A stretch of 64,000 nucleotides of DNA from Symsagittifera roscoffensis (lineage: Eukaryota; Xenacoelomorpha; Acoela; Convolutidae): assembly GCF_963678635.1 (NCBI RefSeq), contig NC_087066.1, positions 29,827,301 through 29,891,300 on the forward strand, written 5' to 3'. This document shows positions 36,901 through 48,900 of this stretch, in pieces (the first letter of the stretch is position 1; each line of letters starts with the position of its first letter). The notes under the pieces were generated by a model that searched no databases, was not told the origin of the DNA, and was given only the letters and a program-made list of their open reading frames with translations. Position numbers and translations under genes: made by a program.

Positions 36901-39900
36901 TTCAACAACCAACAAAAAACAGTTAGTTAAAACAAAACTCGAAACTCAAACCTGCAGTAAATTGATATAATTATTGAGCTTCCCCACCATAGAAGTGAAG
37001 TAACGGAACCTATAGCACAACCATATAATTGCATCAATAAATCTGATCAGTGATACTGCTAGCTTTCTTTAAGAGCTAATTTATATAGTAAACACCCTAG
37101 TGTTCCCCCTAAATTGAATAAGTGCTGTATCTTATCATCAACTGTATCATCCTGATATTCATTCGATTGTAATACGATGGCACACGCGCAAGTTTCGGTC
37201 GAACCCTATGGAGGAACGGAAAAAGAAGACTTTTCAGAATTCGAGCAACTTTTTCAAGGCTACATCGAAGTAGCGACGATACCAAACGCGCAACAAGCGA
37301 ACTTCTTGCAACTCCACCTACGAGACAACGCGCTGCGATTCTATCAGACACTAGGACCAGCAACTCGAGCGAACGTTCCAGCAAGTCTCATAGCACTCAG
37401 GGATCACTTTTGCAACCCTCAGCTTCAAGAAGTCCACGTTTTGAAGCTAGAACAACTACGATTCAACCCGAAAACCGATACTCCCGAGAATTTCCTCGTG
37501 AATTTGACGAAAAAAGCGCAGCGAGCGTATCCGACACCAGATTTGCCAGCTGTTGCTCCAATAGATGGTACATTAAATGGAGCAGCACTAGACGCAGACA
37601 CAGCACGATTTCATCGGGAAACTGCCCAACGACAAGAACGAATTGATGCAGTAAACGACAATCGGAATGAACAACTGAAACGATTGTTCATCAAAGGAAT
37701 GCCAGGCTGGCTACGATCAAAACTGATGGAACAACCATCTGCAACTACAGTTCAGGAACTGTGCAACCTGACCAAGAAGCAAATCACAATTCGTGAGATT
37801 TGCCGAAAAGACGATTACCCGGAAGACGGCTTTAACGAAATAAACGACAAAGTGTCAGAAAATCTAATAAGCGCTATCACAAAATTGTCCACAAATCAGG
37901 AAAAAATGGAGAAGCAGCTTAACGAAATGAGATCACAAATAACTGAGCAGTCGAATAAACAATCGAATCCGCTTCCCGAACAAAATCGGAACAACAACAG
38001 TCAGAGTGATCAGTATAGTGGTCAGCAGCCAAACACAAATACTTGGTATGGACAACAACGAGGCAACAGAGGTGGAAGACGTAGAAATAATTGGCAAAAA
38101 AATTTGATTTCAACAATACTCAGCCAAACTTTCACCATATGCCACCAGTTGCACAACAGCCATATTCGCAATTGTACCCTCAAAATCAGCAGTACCCAAA
38201 CAAGTACCAAAATCAACAGCCAATGGTTCAAATGCATCCATCAGCACAATTCCAACAGTCCCAGAATTATCCGACGCAACAATTTGTCGCGAATCAAATG
38301 CCACAAGCTGAAACGCAAAATCCAAACGGACCTTTCGTACCAATGATGCGATCATCAGCCAAATTTTGTGACGTTTGTGGATAATTTAACCACACAGCAA
38401 GTCAATGCTGGTGGCGACAGAAACCACAAGGACGCGGACAAAACTTCCCGTTTCCAAACGAGCCAAAAAACTAATAAAGCCACTGAGTCAGCCCCCCAAA
38501 TCATCTAAATCACCTAAATCATCATCCAACGAACTTTTCCAACCTGATGAGATATTCAGCCTTTACGCAATAATTCCTGCGGAAGGAACAGTACTGACAT
38601 ACACGAAAATACGTTTCTCATCGGGATTACAACGTAGAGCCCTGGTCGATACAGGAGCCTGCGCAAATGTTATCTCAAAACAGACATTTGAAGACCTAAA
38701 AGAAGAAAAATCGTTATTTCGCCCTCTTGAAGTAAACGAACCAAAACTTAAGAGAGTTAGAATGGCAGGAGGACAACAAGTCTCCATTGAAACAGAAGTA
38801 ACGCTAGAATTCCGATTGGCAGACATGACTTTTATAGAATCATTTCTCGTTCTTCACGCAGCCAATTCAATAATTTTAGGAAATCCCTTCTATAAAAAAC
38901 ATCATATCCATGTCTGTCCGAAGTATAATCTACTGCATTTCAAAGACATGACCCTTCAAATCAACGAAATAAAACCTCCAAACGAGCCAAGAAGAGTCAA
39001 TAGAGTGAAAAAATTCCCATTGATTCTGACAAAACATCAAACAATAGCCCCGCATCAGACAATTCTTGTAGAATGCCAGCTAGAGAACACATGTCAAGAC
39101 ATGGAAAAACTACCGGAATCGTAATTCCAGCTCAGGAATTTGAAGAAAACTGTGAAATTGCTTTCACCTCTTCAATAAGCGAAGTGCTGAAAAACAACCT
39201 GTTGTACATCACAGCGTTTAACATCACCGATCATCACATTACTTTGCCTTTCAAAACCGAAATTGGGAAATTTTCAATTCTGACTCTGACCGAAGCAGAA
39301 AATTTATTCCCTATCGAACCCGAAATGATTGCATTTGCAAAAATGAACCACCCGGACGATATTGAAATGGGTATTAATGAGCTAATTCAACAATCATGTG
39401 ATAATCAGCAGCCCCAAATGAAGCATGAACCTGAGTATGAGAAATTTTGGTTTCCTACGCCTGAAACATGTCAAAACCCTGAATTACTTCCTCAAATCCA
39501 ACGTGACATTTACGACCAAATTCTCCATTTTCAAGGTCTTGAAAAACTTGAACCGAAAACGAAATATCAAGATCGATTGACATTTATCAAGAATTTTAAG
39601 TGGGAGAATTCAGTGTTGACAGAAGACCAAAGGTCAAAAGTAGAAGATTTGCTTGTTGACTTTTCGGACATCTTCGCCAAACATAGATTCGATGTTGGGT
39701 ACAATTCCGACCTCAAAATCAAACTCAAACCGGAACACACACGACCTTTGTATACACAAGGACCACCTACGCCGATACATTTGCGACATGAATTGACAGT
39801 GGAACTTGCCCTTATGCACTATTATGGACTTATAACAACATTGTCACATTCTAAATACAGTAGCCCACTATTTGCACATAAAAAGCCATCTGGTAAATTG

Positions 39901-42900
39901 CGGATGTTGATTGACCTCAGAAGGATAAACCATTTACTCAAGAATGACTATATCAACAGCAACTTTCCGATCTCAAACATGACCGATGCTTCGAACCACT
40001 TCGCAGGAAAGAGTTTGTTTACCAAACTTGATTGCTCACAAGCATACCACTGTGTGCAAATGGCAGATGACCTTTCAGTCCAACTTTTGGCATTTAACTT
40101 CGGTTCGCGAACTTACGCATACAAATGCCTTGCTCAAGGTCTAAGTAAATCAGTAACAGGATTTAGTTCTTTTATCCGACACTACCTTGATCCATGCTTA
40201 GCTGCGGACTTATGTACACAATTCATGGATGACATAGGGAGCGCTGTGTATAACTTCGATGAAATGATACCGACCCTTTCGAAAATATTCGAATGTGTAC
40301 GGAAGTCAGGACTTAAATTGTCGCCGAACAAATGTGAGATCGGAACACAAAGACTGAAGTTCCTGGGTAACATAATCACACCAGCAGGAGTGTCACCTGA
40401 ACAAGAGAAAATCTCCACGTTCTTAAAGAAAATCAAAATGCCACAAACTGTAAAACAAGTTAAACGACTAATCGGTTTTGTACAGTTCTTCCGCAACTAT
40501 ATGCCAAGCCTAGGAGAAAAATTGATACCCTTTTATCGACTCCTCAGAAAAGATGTTGCTTTTCAAACGGATGAGGAGCACCACGAAAGTCTCGAAGTGC
40601 TAAAGCATGATCTGATACAAGCAACAGACATAACACTTCGGTTACCAAAGCCAGGATTACAATACGTAATATTCTGTGATGCAAGCTATCATGGAACCGG
40701 TTTTGTGCTCATGGTTGAAGACTATGTGAAGACTGACAATAAAGGTGAAATGAAAACGTATGCACCAGTGTCTTTTGGATCAAGACTCTTCAATACAGCA
40801 CAACTGAAGTTCTCCATATACTACAAAGAGTTCTTAGCTCTATATTTTGCTCTCGATCATTTCTCTCATTTCAATACTGACTGATAATCGGAGCCTGACA
40901 CAGTTTTTTCAAGCAAAAACTATTCCACCGTCAGTTTGGAATTTCTTGGATCGAGTAATGGCATTTGACATCATCATTGCGCATATACCTGGAAAAGCAA
41001 ATTATGCAGCAGATTTTCTCTCAAGAATGCAAACAGACCCAGCAGCTTCTCTTTCCCTGAAACTAACGGACAAAATTCCAGTACGAGAGATTCAAATCGA
41101 CACGACAGCTAAAGTACCTGATGCATCTCTCAACCTGATCCAATCAATGGAGGACTTTTTCCCCGAAAAGAAGACAATTGACGATAATCTAAGAACACAA
41201 TTGATTAAACTAGGACTCTATGAAAACGTTTTGCGAGAGCGCAGCACGCAAGAAAATAACAATATCATCCAACCACAAAACTTCGTCCGACTATCAGGAC
41301 CACTAATTGCCGCAGTTGGCTATCCTGATCCTGCTGACATTTTTCATGACCTGAATTTGAGTCACGAAGTTCTCAATCCGAAAAATGAACAAGAAAAGGA
41401 TCCTGATATCGAAGATGTGAAGAACTGGATACGGAATGAACAAGTTCCAAACCTCACGTACGAAAACAGTCGAAAGAAGAAATATGCGAAGCAATTTAAT
41501 CGACTCGTACTTGAAAACGACGTTCTGTACCGAAACTTCTTCGATGACACAGGAAAGGTGAAGTATAAACAATACTGCCTACCTAAACATCGTTGGAAAG
41601 AAGCTGTGTATCGACTCCACAACTCGCCAACTGGCGGACATCTTGGAATGACAAGGACATCAGAAGAGTTCAGAAAACGATTTTACCTTCCCGGCTTCAC
41701 TGAATTCCTAACTAATACGATTAAAAATTGCCTGACGTGTCTGCAACTTAAACAGGCAACGGCAAAGCATCAGATTCCACCACTACAACCAATTTCATCA
41801 TTGCAATGTTTCCCAGGCGATATGATGCAAATTGATATAGTTGGACCAATGAAGTCACCTGTCTACAAGTTTGTTCTCACGGGAATCGATGTATTCTCGA
41901 AATACTTGTTTGCAGCCTCATTGACGAATGCCAGTGCGGATACCGTTGCGAGAGAACTCACAAAGATGTTCTTTGTTCATAGTTATATCCCGAAGAAGAT
42001 TCTAGCTGATCTTGGAAAGACATTCACTTCAGAACTGATGCACGAATTGACAACATTGCTCGAGATTCAACTTAACCACGCGACAATAAAACACCCGCAG
42101 ACTATTGGTCTTGTCGAACGATCTCATGTACCACTTAAACGAATCCTAAAGCTGAACACTAATGAACAATTGTCGGACTGGCACAAATATGTCCCATTGG
42201 CAACATTTATCCACAATACTTCATACTCTTCATCAATTGGATGCTGCCCAAGCTCAATTTTCCATGGAAGAGAAACGACAAAACCACTTGATCTCCGCTT
42301 TTCAACGAAAGCAATTGAAACAGTAACCGCTGAATCTGATTTTGTCACGGCAATGCAAGATGCGATGTTAGAAAAGTTCAAAGAAACGAAAAAGAACTTA
42401 ATTTCAGCTTGCCATAAATACCGAGGATATTACGATCAAAAAGCACTTGCCCAGCCACTGAAACAGCATTCATTTTGTTTATTATTAAATCCTCTGTTGA
42501 CAACACAATCAGATTTTGGGAGCATATCAATGCAAGTCTGGATACCATTGTACAGAGTTGAAAAAGTATTGACAAATTCAAACTACATCATTCGTAAAAT
42601 GGGAACTAATTTCACACAATGCGTACACCGGATTCGTCTCAGACCTGTTATTCCACAGCATCAACCAGAAGATCTCGAGACTATTGATCCAAGCAAATTT
42701 GAAACGGATCCCTCACTTGGTAAATATCGAAGTGAACCAGGACTCTTCGACGATTCTTTGCCCAAACTCTTAGACGACATCCAACCCGCAACCGGTGGAC
42801 AAAGCAACCTTCCCGATGCACCTGCTCGAATCCGACTGTCAGTACCTCTTGGAGGACCCGCAGCAGCCCCAATCGCTCCTGCAGCAGTCCCAATTCCCGC

Positions 42901-45900
42901 AGCAGCACCAATAGTTGCACCATTACCTCTGGTACCGCTACCAATAGCAGCACCGCCGCCACCAGCACTTCCACCGGACCCAGATCCAGAACCCTTAGCT
43001 CCACCTAAGTTTGAATACAACGATGAAATAAATAACGACGAACCAATGAACGAGACAGCGGTAACAATGCCTACTACTGTTAATCTCGAAAACGATGGAC
43101 AAAACATGGCCCAAGAAACATCGCGAACGAAGCGCAAAGCAGCAGTCGAAGCCCGAGACAAAATATTTTGCCAAACGCGCTTCAGCAACGATGTGAGATA
43201 TCACCCAATACCACCACGCGAATTGCAACCGCGAAAATTCAGCCTGCGAACAGTAGATGGACACGAAGTGGCTCCAATAACATTCAGCCCAAGATCAACT
43301 CAAAACGAGAACCGATCAAAAATGAAGAAGAAAGTAGAAGAGGCAAATGAATCTTTCCCTCAACGTGAAACGAAACGAAATATACTAAAAGACACAGTTA
43401 AACGAGCTAAGCAACTGACTAAAAGTAAAGATGGAGCTGGAAGCAGCAAAGATTCAGTGAATTCAATCTACCATGAACCAAATATCTTTGTCGGACCAGG
43501 AAATGTTTTATAGCGCACTGTGTCTCAAGTGACTTTCATATGAACAAAGGAGTAGCACGACAAATCAGCAGTGCCTATCCATGCATGAGACCAACCTTAA
43601 AAAGCATTGAACCACCAATAGTTGGGTCATCAGTTGCTGTGTCTTTGCCTTGGGAAAACAAGTCAATTTTCAATTTAGTTACAAAATCTCAATTTTTCGA
43701 AAAACCAACCAACTACAATTTGTCAAGAAGCCTTAATTGCATGAAGAAGCCGCTCCTCCAGAAAGGCATACAAGAGATGGCCCTACCAAAGATTGGATGT
43801 GGACTCGACAAATTGAAAGAAAGTAGAGTTTTCAGCCTCATAAGCGACATTTTCGAAAAAACGAACATCAAAAATTTCATTTACATATGAAACAAAATCT
43901 TGATATCATGCCTTACCGTTCATGCATTTACTATAACCCTTTCTAGCTCCAACAGCAACCAGCTGATGATGCAAAAATCGAAAAAGACGAAGTTGAGTCG
44001 GAAAAAAGGCAAAATTTCGAGAAAATGTCTTCTTTCAAATTCGAGATTTCCGCAAAAACGGACGTCCAAGACACCATATGCGTGGTACAACGGTTTCATA
44101 CTCCTGGATCATCCTTATAGGCCTACCGGGACACAGGCAGGAAGTCGGCTCACTAGGAGATCTCAACTTCACGAGATATGGAAAAATCCACCTGTTGCCC
44201 ATGTTTAAGCATTAGCTATAAAAAAGTTGGACGTCCCCCAAAAACGAGGAGAAGAAACAGTATCTTTTTTTGAGCCCAGTGACCACCAAATGGCCAAAGA
44301 GGAACGTGTATGAAGTCAGCTCACTAGCAGATCAAAATTGAGAAAGATACATCGTTTTCCGAAACTCCCATGTAATAAGATAGGCAAAAACGAGAAAAAA
44401 AATCTATGGAGTTATTCGCTAAAAACCCGAACTTAAAAGCTATGATTACGCCGGAAATCATCCACCGCAACCGTTGGGACAAACTTGATAGGCTGTCAGA
44501 CACACTGAACATTTTCCTCGAGTCTTAAAAGATACGACCAGACCAAAAAATCTTCAAAAACTTTGAAAAAAAGGGGAATCCATCTTTTGTCATTCTGTCT
44601 TACGCTAAATTTTGCTCAGTCGAACCAGCAAAGTACTGGAACAGCCAATATGAGCGAAGTGCAGTGACAGCAGAAGAAAAAAATTGAAAACAAAAAGACA
44701 GATTCTTTATTATGAGACGATAGTGGCTAAAAAGCAAAAATCATCGTTAAAAAGTGGAATTCTGACTTCACACAAAAAGAAGTGTACCCTTGTCTTTCAG
44801 GGTGTCAGGCCACTAGAGGCACAAAATACCCAAAAGAAGAAGATGAGAATACTTCTTAACAATCAGATGCTATCTGAAACCCAAAGTGGCAACTTTTTAG
44901 CACGTACAACAAAGTACACATTGCTTTATAAGCTGTTTACTTCAAAAAAAATCGTGAATTTTTCGACAAAACAGAGCAATGTTACGTTGTTGGATACACA
45001 TTCACAAAAACCGAGGCTAATAGAAGGATCAAAAAGCCCATATCAAAGTGAACAATAAACTTAGGCATCAATGGAGCAAAATGAATGACATGCACCAAAC
45101 AATGGACGAAGTCAGCGATACGAAAATTTGAAACGAAACGACAAACAACAATAGTCTGCTACACGACACTACAGTACTTGCCGTGCAAATTTTGTTACAG
45201 TTGATAACTGACAATATCATGCTATCATCGAATTGACCCTATCATCTATCATTTAACTCCCTTAACCCGACTCAATGTGGCTTTCTGTACCCTTTAAAAT
45301 ATTTCCCATTTAACAACAATACAATTTTATTTCACATTATGTAATTCGAAGTAATAACCTGTACCTGCAACTCATTGAGTGTTAATTAATTCTTGCCATA
45401 ACGTGATAGATAGATAACCAATTTTCCTGTAGCAGTATATATTCTGTCAATTTGATTGTAAATTTTTAAACTCGATTATTTTAACTGTAAACAGTCAAAA
45501 ACTTAAAACCACCCGGGAAGATTTCTTCTTGTGAGGTAGTGTGACATCACTGCATGATGTCATGCATTCTTATGCTATAATAGATTTCATAAATAACCTT
45601 GTTAATGAAATGAAGTTCATACATTTATATTTATTTAACTATGTAAATATTGATGGTAATTAATACCAATCAAGAGAGATTTATACCGAGCTACTAATCA
45701 ATTGGGTAGACTTGAACAGAATAAAATATTACAATCATGCTCTAACTTGCGCCGATCGTCTAGCGATATTCCAGAAGTTAAGAACCGAATCCTGCGTCCT
45801 TAAAAGCAAGATAAGTCTTAACCGCTCGAGACATATAACTTATGAATACAATTCAATAATAATTGATAGCCAGTAGCGCTAATTACTATCCGAACAGCTT

Positions 45901-48900
45901 ACAACATTAACAATAAACAACGATATAGCTGTCCACAGCCATCCGAAGGGACACTATATCACAGCTTGCAATGCCTTAAGACCCTTCATGGCTCTAACAA
46001 CACTTCCACTCACATAAAAGAAATTCAGCCTTCATAGACTAAAACGACAGAGGTTCTGGCGAACACCAGGAAGCCGGAAAGGTCATCGTCAAAAAAAATA
46101 GTTTCAAAAACGGATCGAAACGTTTACAGAGCTTTACGAAAGCTACAGTTGGATCGAATCCTATACTTCGTGATTAAAGTATAACATTTGATTGCTGGAC
46201 AAAGAAAAAAATCATAAACAGCACTCTTGCTAATCGCAAGCGTAATCACTCCTCTACTCAATCTCCAAATTGAAAACTTCGGAGAACCAAAAAAAATCTG
46301 TTAGAGAATATTCAATTTGCCAAAAGGAACAAAAATTTAGTCACTTACTGTTGCTTCCATTCCTCTACTGGTCTAAAATGAGACAAGCACTTTTGTGCTT
46401 CTTAAACACAGGCTTAAGAAACAAGCGAAAAGATATCAATGTATATTTAAGTTCCAAATATTGAACTAGGAACTTCAAAAACAGAAAATACATATGATTA
46501 GTTTTTATTTTACACGAAAGCTCAATCATAAATTTCGATATTTGTTAGCAGAAAAAAAAGATAGAATTTTTCGTTAGCTCCAGTTGTAGCTCCCGCAGTG
46601 GTTAAATTTCACCATTTTTGGATACACAGGTTAGAATTACAAGAAAACTATATTTAAGGAATACGCTTCAAAATTGTCGCCGATGGGATTCAAATGTTTC
46701 GACGTGCAATTTCAGACTCTGCTGTCTGGACAGTTGAACCATATAACTTTGCTGTGTTTCAAACACCAGCCATAACTAAAGCGGCTAAATCACATGCTGA
46801 TCAAAAACAGGAGCAGCACTCAAATACTGAAATCGAAAACTTTTGCTATGCGCTTATTTTTGCGAGTAGGACAAAAAGTGAATTCTAAATTTAACGCTAA
46901 CTTTTGCTTGTGTAAATATTGTAAAACTTGATACTAACTTATTCTTGTTGCCACAACTTGGAAAACTTCCAAGTTTTGAGCCCGGATATTTGAATTAGAT
47001 AGACGAAAGTCGCAGCTACGCAAATCCATTTATTATGATTGATAGAAATAACCAGAAAAAAAAGACAGCTAACCTGGTCTCGTTTCGTAACGTAAACTCC
47101 CGGGGCAACTTCGTATCGATTCGCAACCTCTGCACTTGCACTCATTTCGAATTTCGGTTTGGTATCTTTAAAATTCAGCCTGCTCAAAGATCCATCTTTC
47201 AACAACTGATTGAAAACATTGACACATTTTTTTCGCGGAAAGCATGACGCTATATTGCAAATATTCTTGCCATGTCCATCTTTGATAAGGTTAAGTAAAG
47301 TCAATTCGTGATTAGACCACATTGGCTCTTCGCTTTCATATCTTTTCGTCCATTGATTTCCCAATTCAGCTGATACGATAAAGTATATGCATTTATGATA
47401 TTCCATGTAGCAGTTCTCTTTACATAACTCAATATTATTTTTAGGCAAGTCTGATAAAGCTTTCATTGGTTTTGGAAGTGGGATCGAATCGTGCATTTCG
47501 CAATCGTATCGATAACACCTTCGACAGAAAAATTTTGCAAATGTTTTCAAACTTTCTTCACGTGTAAATACTTTAGTCGTGTCAGTTAAGTCTCTTAGGT
47601 TTTTGATTTCGTTTTTATCGCTTGAAAAATTAACATATCGTTCTTTTAATTTGATGTAATCGTCACTTTTAAACATCTTTCCGAGTTTTTTAAAAACCGT
47701 AATGGGTGGATCTCGAATATTTAATTCAGGAGCTTTAATATTAACACCCATTGACTCCCAAACCATTTGGGTAATTTCCACAAACAAATGAGGCGGAATA
47801 TCCTCGATTTCACCCCAGGCTCGAAGTTTACCTTCAAAATTATAAATCAAATCATCCAAAAATTTTTTGTCTTTCGCTCCCAACTCATCTCCCAAATAAG
47901 GACAGTTTTGCAACTCCGTCGCATCTGGAACCCGTACATTCACCGGTGTTCTAAGAAACTGAAAGTAAGGCGGTAGTCGCACTACCGGTTTCAATTCAAT
48001 TACAGCTATTTCTTCTCCTGAAGCCGAATATCCGAACACATTTCCCCATTCTTCGACTGCCGTGAACGGAATTCTTCTGTCCTCTTCGACTTCAGCGACC
48101 TCAGTTGTCGGATCTGTCGTCGGTTCTGCTTTTGCAGCAGCTCTTTTTGCTGCACGAGAAGATTTTGGTTTCAAATCATCAGTTGGTGCTGTCTGAGAAT
48201 CTTGAGGAGCCAAATTGGTTCCATTAACATCTGCACTTGCTTCAATAGCTTCATTTTTTGTTATACCACTAGTTACTGGTCCAGCAGCAATGTCAAGTTC
48301 CATCGAGGATTCGGGTTTGGGAACATCTGAAGCATTGGTAGCTGCAGCACCGCTCACATCATCGCTCGGTTTCGCAGCATTGCGCATCGCGGCTGACCGT
48401 CTTGGTCTATTGAGACGTTCGCTAGACAAGTCATCTTCAGGAGCTCCTGATGAGTTCGCAGCTTCAATTAGCACCTGTTGTACTTCTTCCACTTTCTTGC
48501 TTTGGTCTACAGATTCTGTCAGCTTATTGACCTCTTCTTTCGGTTTCTCGTACTTGCTGAAATCAATCAACGGGTAAACTTTCTCTGCCTCTTCTTTCAG
48601 CATTTTGTGCCTTTCCAGCTTGTCTCTCCTTTTTATTCGTTCCCGTTGCGTGTCACAAAAGTCTGCAAACGGTATTTCAAAATCACTTTGATTTGAATCT
48701 GAATCCTCATTTTCGTAGTAATTTTTCAGCCAGAAATTCTGCGTGAAATCCCGCTGCTCATTCAAAAATTCATCAAATTTCGCTTGAATGTCTTTTTTCA
48801 AGGCGTAATCATGTCTAGACAATGATGAACCACGGTTCGAAGTTTCATCTGCGCTTTTTTTTCTTTGTAAGTCAATTGTATTTCGAGACAGTCGAACAAC

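Larger units (their letters stand above)
35815..45963 (+). mobile_element. Ty3/gypsy-type LTR retrotransposon with a macro-domain ORF
   Basis: About 10.15 kb bounded by two 724 bp direct LTRs that differ at 5 positions (about 99.3 percent identity). The internal order is gag, protease, reverse transcriptase, RNase H, integrase, then a macro-domain ORF before the 3' LTR. RT upstream of integrase places it with Ty3/gypsy rather than Ty1/copia. It lies antisense to EZH2 within its large intron. No target-site duplication was found at the LTR edges, and no clear polypurine tract lies before the 3' LTR. The gag-pol frames have several breaks, described in the entries below, so this copy is probably non-autonomous. 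Confidence 0.95.
26412..47073 (-). other. EZH2 giant intron (20.66 kb)
   Basis: The donor GTTAGC is at 47073 and the acceptor gatgtttag at 26412; both are in phase 0. It contains the LTR retrotransposon 35815-45963 on the opposite strand, a hAT-like MITE (33698-34090), a 0.72 kb tandem duplication, an array of about 160 bp units, tRNA-like fragments and A-rich dispersed repeats. No host coding exon was recognised inside it. Confidence 0.85.

Noticed and set aside
42661-43188. Gly/Ala-rich 175-codon minus-strand ORF
   Set aside because: It is the reverse of the Pro/Ala-rich integrase tail, a composition shadow.
35805-45975. Target-site duplication of the LTR retrotransposon
   Set aside because: The bases next to the two LTR edges (aaaagt and gcttgc) do not match, so I do not claim a duplication.
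48215-48577. 120-codon plus-strand ORF
   Set aside because: Antisense shadow of EZH2 exon 1 low-complexity coding sequence.
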